Shown here: positions 50,735-59,601 of the stretch, piece by piece
Numbering within the stretch: position 1 is the stretch's first letter
Layout of the letters: each line of letters opens with the position of its first letter
Origin: Ruegeria sp. HKCCSA071
GTDB taxonomy: Bacteria; Pseudomonadota; Alphaproteobacteria; Rhodobacterales; Rhodobacteraceae
Assembly (NCBI RefSeq): GCF_017872555.1
Contig: NZ_JAEDOX010000008.1
Coordinates: 1 to 64,000 of the forward strand
Reading direction: 5' to 3'
Length of the DNA stretch: 64,000 nt
Program-made: the position numbers and the translations under genes
Notes under the pieces: model-generated
The model's database searches: none
What the model saw: only the letters and a program-made list of their open reading frames with translations
Told to the model about the DNA's origin: nothing

Positions 50735-52354
50735 ATGGGTGGTGTTGAGGCGATTGACGAAGCCCGTTGGGCGGAGGCCGTGCGGCGTGAGCGGGAAATA
50801 CGCCCCCTGAGTCAGCGACGGGGCAACCGGGCCGAGGTTGCACGGGCGGCCCGGCGTCTGAACCTTTCCGTGGCCTGGGTGTACCGGTTGCTCAACAGGT
50901 ATTGCGAAGATCCTCGGACGGTGTCGCTGGTCCCCGCAAAAGGGGGTCGCCCAAAGGGACATCGTTTGCTCTCAGATGCGGTTGAGGTCATCATCTCCGA
51001 TCAGCTGGAAAGGTTTTATGCGTCGCGACAAAAGCCGATCCTGTCAGCCGTACACCGAGAGATTTCGAGGCTTTGCAAAGCGCAGGGTTTGAAGCCACCG
51101 AGTTTAAAGGCGGTCAGATCCCGTGCTTTACGCCTGAATCAGGTCAAACTGACGCGGGCACGGGAGGGGTATAGGGCTGCTCAGTCAAAGGTCGGACCGT
51201 CCAAGGGGTCTCTCCAAGCCACTATGCCCCTCAGTGTCGTGCAGATTGATCATACGCTTGTTGATGTCCAACTGGTCGATGACGTTCGGCGCAAACCGAT
51301 CGGCCGGCCCTGGCTGACGCTGGTACTGGATGTCGCCACCCGCATGGTATTGGGGTTTGTCGTCTCCCTGGACGCACCGTCCCGCCTGTCGGTCGCCCTG
51401 GCCATTGCACAGGCCGTCGGGGACAAGGCGGAGTGGCTGGCGGATCGCAATCTCGCACATATTTGGCCCTGTACAGGGCTTTTTGACACGATCAAGCTCG
51501 ACAATGCGGCAGAGTTTCGGGCTGTTGCACTGAAACGGGGGTGTGAACAATACGGTATGGCGCTGGATTTCCGCCCGCCGGGTGCGCCCTGGTGGGGTGG
51601 CCATATCGAGCGTTTGATGGGCACATTGATGACCGAATGCCATCTGTTGCCGGGCACGACGTTCTCCAACCCGGTCGAAAAGGGGGGGTATGACAGCGAA
51701 GCCCGGGCCGTCATGACGCGCGCTGAGCTGGAAACCTGGCTCGCCGGCCGGATCACCGGTGTCTACCACAACCGGGTACATACGGCGCTTGGACGCACGC
51801 CGTTGAGTGCCTGGAGAGCGGCCGAGGCTACAGGGTGGGTGCCCAGAACTCCAAAAGATCCGGACCGGTTGTTGCTCGATTTCCTGCCCTTCGCATACCG
51901 CACACCACGCCGCGACGGCCTGCAGCTGTTCAATATCGCCTATTGGCATCCGGAAATGGCGGTCTGGGCGGCGTCAAAGCCCGGCAAACTGCCGGTGCGC
52001 TATGATCCCCGGGATTTGTCCTGTGTCTGGCTTGAGACGCCGGAAGGGCGGTTGGAGCGGTTAACCACCAAACATGCGGATCGCCCACCAATCACCTTTT
52101 GGGAGCACCGGGCGGCCCTTGCTGCGTTGCGCGAGGCGGGGCAGGGGACGGCAAATGAGGCCGCTGTGTTCGACGCCATTGAAGCGGGCCGCCATCTGGT
52201 GGCGGCTGCCGCCGGGAAGAGCCGGGCGGCGCGGCGGGCTGAGCAACGCCGAGCCGATGCGCATGAGGGACTGAACGCACCAGAAACCGGTGCTGAAGCT
52301 GAGGTGCCAGACCCGGATTATGTACCAACAATCTACGATTCCGAACTCTGGTGA
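50735..52354 (+). CDS. tniA: Transposase TniA (Mu/TnsB-type DDE)
   Basis: Protein of 539 residues. N-terminal HTH region (RAEVARAARRLNLSVAWVYR), then the DDE integrase core: Asp172 in VQIDHTLVDV, Asp256 in IKLDNAAEF, Glu292 in GGHIERLMG, with 35 residues between the last two. The C-terminal Mu-C-like barrel (YDPRDLSCVWLETPEGRLER) follows. ATG 50735 has GGCGGAG upstream and was preferred over an open extension to 50633. TniA cuts and joins the transposon ends. Confidence 0.93.
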   Translation: MGGVEAIDEARWAEAVRREREIRPLSQRRGNRAEVARAARRLNLSVAWVYRLLNRYCEDPRTVSLVPAKGGRPKGHRLLSDAVEVIISDQLERFYASRQKPILSAVHREISRLCKAQGLKPPSLKAVRSRALRLNQVKLTRAREGYRAAQSKVGPSKGSLQATMPLSVVQIDHTLVDVQLVDDVRRKPIGRPWLTLVLDVATRMVLGFVVSLDAPSRLSVALAIAQAVGDKAEWLADRNLAHIWPCTGLFDTIKLDNAAEFRAVALKRGCEQYGMALDFRPPGAPWWGGHIERLMGTLMTECHLLPGTTFSNPVEKGGYDSEARAVMTRAELETWLAGRITGVYHNRVHTALGRTPLSAWRAAEATGWVPRTPKDPDRLLLDFLPFAYRTPRRDGLQLFNIAYWHPEMAVWAASKPGKLPVRYDPRDLSCVWLETPEGRLERLTTKHADRPPITFWEHRAALAALREAGQGTANEAAVFDAIEAGRHLVAAAAGKSRAARRAEQRRADAHEGLNAPETGAEAEVPDPDYVPTIYDSELW

Positions 52355-52358
52355 GGAC

Positions 52359-53234
52359 ATGAAAGCATCTTTCACGCATTTACCGCCCGCAATACGCCCG
52401 CTGGCGGCTCTGGGCGACGCGGAGCGCAGGCGGATTATCCGGTCTGATCGTTGGGTGAGCTACCCGCTGGCAATGCAGACGGTGCGGCGGGTCGAGGAGT
52501 TGCTGCAGCGGCCCAGGGTGTCACGAATGCGCTCGCTGTTGATCCATGGCCCGTCCGGCATGGGCAAAACCCTGATCCGGCGCAAACTGGAACGGGATCA
52601 TGCGGATGGATTCACGGTGCCGGGAAGCGACAGGCCGCGTCCGTTGGTGTCGATGCAACTGCCGGCTCGACCCGATGAGCGGCGGTTTTACGCACATCTT
52701 CTGGACCGGCTGGGCGCCCCTGCGCGCCCGCGGGACACGCTGGACCAGATCGAGATTGCCGCCATTCGGCTGTTGCGGCATCTGCAGCTGGCGGCGCTTC
52801 TGCTGGATGAGTTCCAGCATGTGGGGGCATCAGGGGTTCGGGATGTTCAGGCGCTGCTGAACCTGATCAAGTTTCTGGCCAACGAGCTTGAAATGCCCGT
52901 GATCGCCTTCGGCACCGATGCCTCCCTGCATGTTCTGAAGCTGGATACTCAAGTCGACAGCCGGTTTGACAAGCATGGCCTGCGGGTCTGGCGAGATAAT
53001 GAGGCATTTGCGGATCTGGTGTGCAGCATCGTGGCTGCAATGCCGTTGCGCGCCCCAAGCCCGGTGCAGGACAGGGCTGTGATGCGGGCGCTTGTGGCCC
53101 TGTCGGGGGGTATCACGGGGGATGTGTTTCATCTGCTGACGACGGCTGCGGCAACAGCCGTCGGGGGCGAAGAGCGTATCACGTTACAGGGCCTCGAAGC
53201 CGCTGCTGCGGGGGAATGGCAGGCCCTTGCCTGA
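52359..53234 (+). CDS. tniB: Transposition ATPase TniB
   Basis: AAA ATPase of 291 residues. Walker A is LIHGPSGMGKTLIRRKLERD and Walker B AALLLDEFQHVGASGVRD, with a sensor-like VIAFGTDASL. TniB/TnsC proteins choose target DNA and activate the transposase. It starts four bases after tniA. Confidence 0.92.
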   Translation: MKASFTHLPPAIRPLAALGDAERRRIIRSDRWVSYPLAMQTVRRVEELLQRPRVSRMRSLLIHGPSGMGKTLIRRKLERDHADGFTVPGSDRPRPLVSMQLPARPDERRFYAHLLDRLGAPARPRDTLDQIEIAAIRLLRHLQLAALLLDEFQHVGASGVRDVQALLNLIKFLANELEMPVIAFGTDASLHVLKLDTQVDSRFDKHGLRVWRDNEAFADLVCSIVAAMPLRAPSPVQDRAVMRALVALSGGITGDVFHLLTTAAATAVGGEERITLQGLEAAAAGEWQALA

Positions 53235-54285
53235 CAGATTGCCATTTGTTCCTACACCTCGGGCCGAAGAAAGCCTGTCGGGCTGGCTGGGTCAACTGGT
53301 GATGCTCTATTTTGGGACGGAACGGCGGATGTGGCGGGGGATGGGGCTGCAAAACGGCCCCACGGATAGTGATCGTCCCGATCACGCCCATCTGGAGGCG
53401 CTGGCTCGGTGCACTGGCATCGATGTTGCGCGGTTATCTGCGATGGTGTTGCCGTGGGTCGAGGCGGCGCCCAGGCTTGCGGATCGGCTTCAAGTCACAG
53501 CTGCTCCATGGAGGATCGGGCCGTTCCGGCTGTTTGATGGCACCCGGCGCTTTTGCCCCCTGTGCCTGGCCACGACCACGCCGCTATGGCCGCTGCATTG
53601 GCGCATGGGCGGTCCAGTATGCCTGACGCATCACGTGTGGCTTGAGCGGGGGTGCAGCCTATGTCAGGAGCCCCTGCCTGTGACCGGCCTGCCGCCAACC
53701 GGTTGTGCCTGCTGCGCCACGCCCTATCGCGCCACCCCGGTTGATCCGGTTGATCCCAGGGCAATGACGTGCCTGGCCTCGATCCATCGGCGTATCGTGA
53801 AGATCGTGTCGGACCCCGACCGGACACGGGTCCGGGCGATGACCGGGGCCTTGGATTGGGCCGCGCTGGGACAGTTGGCCGGACAATACGGACATCACCT
53901 CGCGGCAGGCACATCTATTCGAGACTGGCGGGCGGCCCTGGAAACCTGTGCAATCGCGGCCTCGGAACAAAACGTCATGCTGGCCGATATGCCGGTCTTG
54001 GCGGTACGCGAGGCGGTTCCGACCCAGGGCAGGGCCCCTGTCGCACCGGCAAACAGGGCCATGGTGCTTCCAAAGTTGCCGCGCGGGGTCTCTGTCGTCG
54101 ACGGGCTGAAAGAGCGCGTGGCGGAGGCACTTGCGCAAGCCCGCACAGATTTGTTGGCTCAAGGCCAACCGGTCACTGCAAAAGCGCTGCGGCGGCGGGC
54201 AGATCAGATTCTTCGGAAACAGGGTGTCGGGCAGGGCAGGGGTCTACGGGTTACGGAACAATTCCGTCACGAGTCCAGTGGTTAA
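53227..54285 (+). CDS. tniQ: Transposition targeting protein TniQ
   Basis: Protein of 352 residues, probably starting at TTG 53227 within the end of tniB. The N-terminal TniQ domain has EESLSGWLGQLVMLYF and the zinc-binding pattern RFCPLCLA, VCLTHHVWLERGCSLCQ, TGCACCATP. The rest is a helical C-terminal domain ending in a basic stretch. TniQ/TnsD proteins help choose insertion sites. Confidence 0.9.
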   Translation: MPDRLPFVPTPRAEESLSGWLGQLVMLYFGTERRMWRGMGLQNGPTDSDRPDHAHLEALARCTGIDVARLSAMVLPWVEAAPRLADRLQVTAAPWRIGPFRLFDGTRRFCPLCLATTTPLWPLHWRMGGPVCLTHHVWLERGCSLCQEPLPVTGLPPTGCACCATPYRATPVDPVDPRAMTCLASIHRRIVKIVSDPDRTRVRAMTGALDWAALGQLAGQYGHHLAAGTSIRDWRAALETCAIAASEQNVMLADMPVLAVREAVPTQGRAPVAPANRAMVLPKLPRGVSVVDGLKERVAEALAQARTDLLAQGQPVTAKALRRRADQILRKQGVGQGRGLRVTEQFRHESSG

Positions 54286-54389
54286 GGAAAAGCGACATCA
54301 TGAGGCACATTCTGCGCGCATTTTCCGGCGAAATCAATCAGTCATGATAAGGGATACTTATCGAGTGTAACTTGAAACTGATAGCGCAA

Positions 54390-54412
54390 CAAAAGTAACG
54401 AGCAAAAGTAAC
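54390..54412. repeat. Two direct CAAAAGTAAC repeats after tniQ
   Basis: CAAAAGTAAC at 54390-54399 and 54403-54412, 13 bp apart. Transposase-binding repeats are expected near Tni-type ends, but no matching copy was found near 49.5 kb. Confidence 0.35.
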
Positions 54413-54531
54413 AGATTTTGCGCGTAAAGTAGGTAGAGGGCTTGCGGAATAATAAAATCGGAGGTTCTGTCGCAGGTCTGTAAACCAATTGGCATCGACA
54501 TTGCGCTGGAACCGTTGGCAAACTAAATGAA

Positions 54532-55197
54532 ATGAACAGATATTTTGCCACTGAATTGCCTTTCTGGAAGTTTGCCAGAAACACGCTGATCGTCAGTTGC
54601 CTTGCGTTGTTTCCGCTGTTGGCCATCTTCGTTTTGCGCACGCCGGGCTTTGCGACGCACCTCCTGAACAGTGGTCCCGCGTTTGTTCGGTTTTTGCGTC
54701 AGGTGGTGACGAATGGGTTGCCGGTCGTTTTCCTTTTAAATTATCTCAGCTTTTTTCTTTTCGCCGTTGGGGTAAGGGCGCGGGGCAGGGGGGCCATCCC
54801 GGCCCGGTATCTGCTAATTGACCTGCTGCTACGGGCCGTCCTGTTCATCGCGCTGCACGCGCTGATCTACGCGCTTTCGGCAGACTGGTTCGGGTCTTTC
54901 GGCGGTGATCCCGTAGTGGCGTTGCGGGTAGTCGGTCCGACGCTGGTACGCTCCGCCTACTTCGAGAACATCTCAGGCGTTTACCTGTACGCCACGCTGG
55001 TCGGAGCGCTGCCGCTATACCTATCCGTCGTTCAGAGCCAGATCGCCCACGGTACTGGATTTGCAGCCCAACTGGCACGTCGCGTACCTGGGCGCGGCGG
55101 ACCTGTGACATTGGCCCTGCTACTGATGGCGGTGTCAGTGGTCGTTCTGACCACCGCGGCGGCGCTGATTGTCCGTTTACAGTCGGTTTGGGGCTGA
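54532..55197 (+). CDS. Integral membrane protein of unknown function
   Basis: Protein of 221 residues with about five hydrophobic segments, the last near the C-terminus (GGPVTLALLLMAVSVVVLTT). No family recognised and no strong ribosome site. It lies between the transposition genes and the copper-linked region and converges on the outer-membrane protein gene. Confidence 0.65.
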   Translation: MNRYFATELPFWKFARNTLIVSCLALFPLLAIFVLRTPGFATHLLNSGPAFVRFLRQVVTNGLPVVFLLNYLSFFLFAVGVRARGRGAIPARYLLIDLLLRAVLFIALHALIYALSADWFGSFGGDPVVALRVVGPTLVRSAYFENISGVYLYATLVGALPLYLSVVQSQIAHGTGFAAQLARRVPGRGGPVTLALLLMAVSVVVLTTAAALIVRLQSVWG

Positions 55198-55201
55198 AGG
55201 G

Positions 55202-56311
55202 TCAGAACGCCCTGCGTATCGCGAAGGAGACTGCGTAATCGCGTTCAAGCTGGGGCCCATCCAGATCTTGATACACAGGGATCACGCCCTCGATACCCAG
55301 GCGCGTGCCCGCCAAAACGCCCGACCCCGGCACAAGGTAATTCACTCCGATTCCGATACTCAGAAACTGGCCGCCGCGCAGGGTCGGATCAGCGGTGGGC
55401 ACCATGCCTGGGTTCAGGCGCGCATCCGACCCGTCAATGTTTTCCACGATGTCGCCGACCACCCGCAACGAGGAGCTGAACTGGTCATTCCAGCGCCGTG
55501 CACCCCAAACTGTTGCTGAATAGACGTCACCCAAGGTGTAACCGGCATCATTCTCACCCATCCGGATCACGGCGGCCAGCTGGGCGCCCCAAGACCAATC
55601 CGCGTTCTGGCCCGTATAGGTGACGCCCGGCAGCAGGTCGTAGGTGCCTGAACCCAGTTGCATGGGGTAGGGCAGCAGCTGGTCCGGCCCAGCTGGCGTG
55701 GTGTCGGTCTCGTCTATCGAGCCAGTCGGCAGACTGAGGCCAAGAGATAGTTCCAGCACCTGCCCGTCGGATTTGTAGATATCATATCCGCCGATGATCT
55801 TCAGATCGCCAAACCCCTGTGCCCTGGTCTTAAAGGTCTGGCCCATGCGGGTCTGGTGCTTCATCGTCTTGCGGGTATAGGGCAGCATCGCCATCACCGA
55901 GATCTCGTCGGTCACACCGTACATCAGGCCGACCATCGCCATGTTCATGCTCATGCTGAGCGGCGCGATCGGATACTGCGACAGAACGTTCGAGGTAGAC
56001 AGCGACTGCGTTCCGGTACGATTTCCGTCCATCTCCATGTTCATGTAAGAGAACACAGGCATCAAAACACCCTCGGGTGGATGCATACCGCCAACGACAC
56101 CCGTTGGCGGCACCGCGTCGGGGCGCATCATCCTGGACATGCTTCCCATACCTGACATGTTGCTGGAGGCTTGCGGGTTCATCGCCACGTTGTCAGCCGG
56201 ACGGGTTTCCGGTTGGGCCATGGCAGTTGACCCAAGGCTCAGCCCCCCAGCCAGTATTACAGCCTGGAGGCGTTGCCAGACGCACGTAATCTTGCTGTTG
56301 CTCCGTGTCAT
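55202..56311 (-). CDS. Met-rich outer-membrane protein (phenol-MetA-deg-like), copper linked
   Basis: Protein of 369 residues. A signal peptide (AVILAGGLSLGSTAMA) is followed by a methionine-rich stretch (NMSGMGSMSRMMRPDA, SYMNMEMDGN, SMSMNMAMVGLMYG). The body is a beta-rich barrel like PF13557 transporters and ends in AIRRAF with a terminal Phe. Met-rich segments often bind Cu(I). A CueR-type promoter lies 85-109 bp upstream on the same strand, supporting copper induction. It could sequester or export copper at the outer membrane; this is inferred. Confidence 0.8.
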   Translation of the reverse strand: MTRSNSKITCVWQRLQAVILAGGLSLGSTAMAQPETRPADNVAMNPQASSNMSGMGSMSRMMRPDAVPPTGVVGGMHPPEGVLMPVFSYMNMEMDGNRTGTQSLSTSNVLSQYPIAPLSMSMNMAMVGLMYGVTDEISVMAMLPYTRKTMKHQTRMGQTFKTRAQGFGDLKIIGGYDIYKSDGQVLELSLGLSLPTGSIDETDTTPAGPDQLLPYPMQLGSGTYDLLPGVTYTGQNADWSWGAQLAAVIRMGENDAGYTLGDVYSATVWGARRWNDQFSSSLRVVGDIVENIDGSDARLNPGMVPTADPTLRGGQFLSIGIGVNYLVPGSGVLAGTRLGIEGVIPVYQDLDGPQLERDYAVSFAIRRAF

Positions 56312-56395
56312 GATGCCCTCGTGTTCGTTTGTTTCCTGAGTCCCTGCCCTGAAAACAAAGTGTTCGGTACGTCCATCGGTGAAGTCGAAATGGTG

Positions 56396-56420
56396 GGGGT
56401 CTCCAGCGCTGGAAGGTCAA
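56396..56420 (-). promoter_or_regulatory. CueR-type operator/promoter 1
   Basis: On the minus strand TTGACC is followed by TTCCAGCGCTGGAGACC, with the dyad CCAGCGCTGG at 56403-56412. It matches the copper-responsive MerR/CueR box (ACCTTCC...GGAAGGT type) with a 19-20 bp spacer to a weak CACCATT -10. It drives the Met-rich outer-membrane protein. Confidence 0.75.
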
Positions 56421-56485
56421 GGCCGCCGGCCAGATTTGCGCTCGTCAAGCATGCATCAGCCGAAGGGGGTGCGGCAATAATGCGC

Positions 56486-56510
56486 TTGACCCTCCAGCGC
56501 TGGATTGTCG
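56486..56510 (+). promoter_or_regulatory. CueR-type operator/promoter 2
   Basis: TTGACC (56486-56491) followed by CTCCAGCGCTGGATTGTCG; dyad CCAGCGCTGG at 56494-56503. It reads toward ccmF, placing the transcript start about 25 bases before its ATG. The -10 is weak, as MerR-activated promoters can be. Confidence 0.72.
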
Positions 56511-56547
56511 GACAAGGCCGCAAAACCGGAAATCCGGAGGGATTGGA

Positions 56548-58542
56548 ATGATACCGGAAATCGGGCAGTTCGCCCTGGCGCTTGCCCTGGCCGTGTCCTT
56601 GGTGCAAAGCGTATTTCCCTTGATTGGAGCAGCACGGAACAATGTCATGTGGATGCGATCGGCATCTGCGACCTCGGTCCTACTGACAGCGCTGGTTGCT
56701 ATCGCCTTCGCCGCTCTGATGTGGTCCTTCGTGGTCAGCGATTTCACTGTGCTAAATGTGGCCAGCAATTCTCATTCGCTGAAACCGATGCTTTTCAAGG
56801 TGGCTGCGACCTGGGGTAGCCACGAAGGGTCGCTGCTGTTGTGGATTCTGATATTGGTGATTTTCGGGCTGGGTGTGTCTCTGTTGGCTCGGAACATCCC
56901 ACTGAAACTCAAGGCGCGCACTCTGGCAGTGCAGGCCTGGATCAGCGCGGGGTTCCTGTCATTCATGCTGTTCACCTCGAACCCGTTTGACCGGGTGTTT
57001 CCGGCACCGCTGGATGGTCAGGATTTAAATCCGCTGTTGCAGGATGTCGGCCTGGCTATGCACCCGCCGTTCCTATACCTGGGTTACGTCGGCTTCTCTA
57101 TCGTATTTTCTTTCGCCGTGGCTGCCCTGATTGAGGGGCGGGTCGATCCGGCATGGGCGCGGTGGGTCCGACCCTGGACATTGGCGGCCTGGGTGTTTCT
57201 GACACTTGGTATCGTTCTGGGCAGCTGGTGGGCCTATTACGAACTGGGTTGGGGCGGCTGGTGGTTCTGGGATCCGGTCGAGAATGTCTCGTTTATGCCC
57301 TGGCTTGCTGGCACAGCGCTGTTCCATTCGGCCATTGTGACCGAAAAGCGCGGCAGCTTCAAAAGTTGGACGATCCTACTGGCCGTTTTGACCTTCTCGT
57401 TGTCCTTGTTGGGGACATTCATTGTCCGCTCAGGCTTGCTTACATCGGTCCATGCGTTTTCGGTCGATCCCGAACGCGGCATTTACATCTTGGCGCTGTT
57501 GGCTGTCGCGATCGGTGGTTCATTGACGCTGTTTGCCATACGCGCACCGGAGATGGAGGGCGGCGGTCTTTTTGCCCCGATCAGCCGCGAGGCCGGTTTG
57601 CTTATTAACAACCTGCTGCTGGCCACCGCAACGGCGACGGTTCTATTCGGTACGCTTTATCCGCTTTTGCTTGAGGCTGTGACAGGTGAAAAGATTTCGG
57701 TTGGACCACCTTATTACAACGCCAGTTTCGTGCCGATCATGCTGGTTCTAGTCGTTGTAATGGGGATTGGGCCGCTGTTGTCATGGAAGCGGGCGGATTT
57801 GCGCGGTGTTCTGTCCCGGCTCAAATGGGTGGCCGGGGTTAGCCTGCTCGTAGCGTTGCTTGTGTGGTATCTGGATACCGGCGGCCCAGCCTTGGCGGTA
57901 GTGTCGATCGGCCTTGCGGTTTGGTTGCTGGGCGCTGTGCTGACAGAGTGGGCCAGCCGAATTAAGCTGGGTGAGGCACCGTTGGCCGAGTCCCTGCGTC
58001 GGGCCCGCAGCCTACCGCGTTCTCATTACGGCATGGTCGTGGCCCATGCGGGGTTGGCTGTCTGTATGATCGGCTTTATCGGGTCCAGCGCTTGGAAATC
58101 CGAGGTCGTGACTTTTGCCGAGCCCGGAACACAGATTGAGATAGCAGGGTTCGACGTGCGTTTTGACGGTGTGGAACAGCTTCGCGGTCCGAACTATCTG
58201 TCTCGCGCGGCCACACTGACGGTATTTCGCGATGGCGCTTATGTCACCACGCTTCAACCCGAGCGCAGGGCCTATCTCGTGGCGGGTACCAGTACGACCG
58301 AGTCAGCAATTCGAACGACGTTGGCAGGGGACCTTTACGCCTCAATATCGGAACCGGCGGCGGAATCAGAACAGAGCAAATGGACCCTGCGTATCTTGTA
58401 TGAGCCATTGGTGGTCTGGATCTGGATAGGTTCAGGATTGTTAGCATTTGGTGGTGTCTTGTCACTCTCCGATCGGCGTCTACGCGTCGGTGCACCACGA
58501 AAACGGACTGGGCAGAGCTCCGTTGCGGTGGCGGCGGAGTAG
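56548..58542 (+). CDS. ccmF: Cytochrome c haem lyase subunit CcmF
   Basis: Membrane protein of 664 residues with about 15 transmembrane helices, the usual CcmF length. The haem-handling WWD domain is clear: GWGGWWFWDPVENVSFMPWL. Conserved periplasmic histidines are present nearby (LFHSAIVTEKR, AMHPPFLYLGY, GSHEGSLLLW read as WGSHEGSLLLWI). CcmF and CcmH attach haem to apocytochrome c in the periplasm. GGAGG precedes the ATG. It leads a ccmFGHI operon behind a CueR-type promoter. ccmABCDE are not in the window. Confidence 0.95.
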   Translation: MIPEIGQFALALALAVSLVQSVFPLIGAARNNVMWMRSASATSVLLTALVAIAFAALMWSFVVSDFTVLNVASNSHSLKPMLFKVAATWGSHEGSLLLWILILVIFGLGVSLLARNIPLKLKARTLAVQAWISAGFLSFMLFTSNPFDRVFPAPLDGQDLNPLLQDVGLAMHPPFLYLGYVGFSIVFSFAVAALIEGRVDPAWARWVRPWTLAAWVFLTLGIVLGSWWAYYELGWGGWWFWDPVENVSFMPWLAGTALFHSAIVTEKRGSFKSWTILLAVLTFSLSLLGTFIVRSGLLTSVHAFSVDPERGIYILALLAVAIGGSLTLFAIRAPEMEGGGLFAPISREAGLLINNLLLATATATVLFGTLYPLLLEAVTGEKISVGPPYYNASFVPIMLVLVVVMGIGPLLSWKRADLRGVLSRLKWVAGVSLLVALLVWYLDTGGPALAVVSIGLAVWLLGAVLTEWASRIKLGEAPLAESLRRARSLPRSHYGMVVAHAGLAVCMIGFIGSSAWKSEVVTFAEPGTQIEIAGFDVRFDGVEQLRGPNYLSRAATLTVFRDGAYVTTLQPERRAYLVAGTSTTESAIRTTLAGDLYASISEPAAESEQSKWTLRILYEPLVVWIWIGSGLLAFGGVLSLSDRRLRVGAPRKRTGQSSVAVAAE

Positions 58543-58546
58543 GGCA

Positions 58547-59116
58547 ATGAAACGTCTATTTGCACTGTTCCCAATTACGATTGCCGGCATCCTGGGTGCC
58601 TTCCTGCTATGGGGACTGAATCCCGATCGCGATCCAAACGAAATCCCGTCTGTTTTGATCTCGCAGCCGGTGCCTGAGTTCGACTTGCCGCCGGTCGAAG
58701 GGCTGGATACCCACGGGCTGTCCAGTACCGATCTGGTGGAAAATGACGGGTCAGCTCCGATCGTGGTCAACGTGTTTGCGTCCTGGTGCGTGCCCTGCCG
58801 GGCCGAACATGCGGTGCTGACGCGTATGGTACGCGATGAGGGCATTCGCCTGATGGGCATTAACTACAAAGACAAGCCGCAGGACGCGCGGAAATGGCTC
58901 GACGATCTGGGCAACCCTTATGAGCGCATCGGTTCCGACCTGGACGGCCGAGCCGGGATCGAATGGGGGATTTCCGGCGTGCCGGAGACCTTTGTGATTG
59001 ATGGCGCGGGCAAGGTCGTATTCCGTTTTGTCGGCCCGGTGCTGGGCGACGAGGCAATTTCAAAGATGCGCACCGCGCTGGATCAGGCGCGGGCGGCCGG
59101 AGGAGAGGCGTCATGA
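58547..59116 (+). CDS. ccmG: Thiol:disulfide interchange protein CcmG/DsbE
   Basis: Protein of 189 residues with an N-terminal membrane anchor (FALFPITIAGILGAFLLWGL) and a periplasmic thioredoxin fold. The active site is FASWCVPCRAEH, and the cis-Pro segment is SGVPETFVIDGAG. It keeps the haem-binding cysteines of apocytochrome c reduced. It starts five bases after ccmF and overlaps ccmH by four. Confidence 0.94.
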   Translation: MKRLFALFPITIAGILGAFLLWGLNPDRDPNEIPSVLISQPVPEFDLPPVEGLDTHGLSSTDLVENDGSAPIVVNVFASWCVPCRAEHAVLTRMVRDEGIRLMGINYKDKPQDARKWLDDLGNPYERIGSDLDGRAGIEWGISGVPETFVIDGAGKVVFRFVGPVLGDEAISKMRTALDQARAAGGEAS

Positions 59117-59601
59117 TACGTCGCATTGTAATTACCGCGGTCACTCTGGCGATGCTGGTGTCGCAGCCGGCATTCGCGGTTGAGCCCGACGAGATACTTG
59201 CAGATCCGGTATTGGAAGAGCGGGCCCGGGCGATTTCGAAACAGGTGCGATGCGTGGTGTGCCAGAACCAAGACATCGACAGTTCTAACGCTGGCGTGGC
59301 GCGCGACCTTCGTCTGCTTGTGCGCGAACGGCTGGTGGCAGGCGACACGGACCAGCAGGTTATGGACTTTCTGGTTGCGCGTTATGGCGACTATGTTCTG
59401 TTCAACCCGCCATGGAAGCCATCAACTTACATTCTGTGGGTTGCGCCTATCGTCATCCTGGGGCTGGGTGGTATCGCGACTGCAGCGGTATTGACCCAAA
59501 ATGCGCGCCGATATCGGAAGTCGCGAAAACAAGAGACGGAACGCGGCGCGAGCGAAGAACGGAATCCCGAAAACCATTCACTCACGGAGCCGCACGCATG
59601 A
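59113..59601 (+). CDS. ccmH: Cytochrome c maturation protein CcmH
   Basis: Protein of 162 residues: signal peptide (TLAMLVSQPAFA), redox motif VRCVVCQNQDIDSSNAGVAR (RCxxCQ), a helical domain, and a C-terminal membrane helix (YILWVAPIVILGLGGIATAA). It handles apocytochrome thiols with CcmG and CcmF. It overlaps both neighbours by four bases. Confidence 0.94.
   Translation: MIRRIVITAVTLAMLVSQPAFAVEPDEILADPVLEERARAISKQVRCVVCQNQDIDSSNAGVARDLRLLVRERLVAGDTDQQVMDFLVARYGDYVLFNPPWKPSTYILWVAPIVILGLGGIATAAVLTQNARRYRKSRKQETERGASEERNPENHSLTEPHA

Larger units (their letters stand above)
49522..54285. mobile_element. Tni-type transposition module with tyrosine recombinase
   Basis: tniA-tniB-tniQ in the order of Tn402/Tn5053-type transposons, with a divergent tyrosine recombinase where these elements usually carry the serine resolvase tniR. 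Terminal inverted repeats were not identified, so the limits are those of the genes only. No cargo is recognisable inside. Confidence 0.65.

Noticed and set aside
49522-54412. CRISPR-associated transposon
   Set aside because: TniA, TniB and TniQ are present, but there is no repeat-spacer array and no Cas gene in the window.
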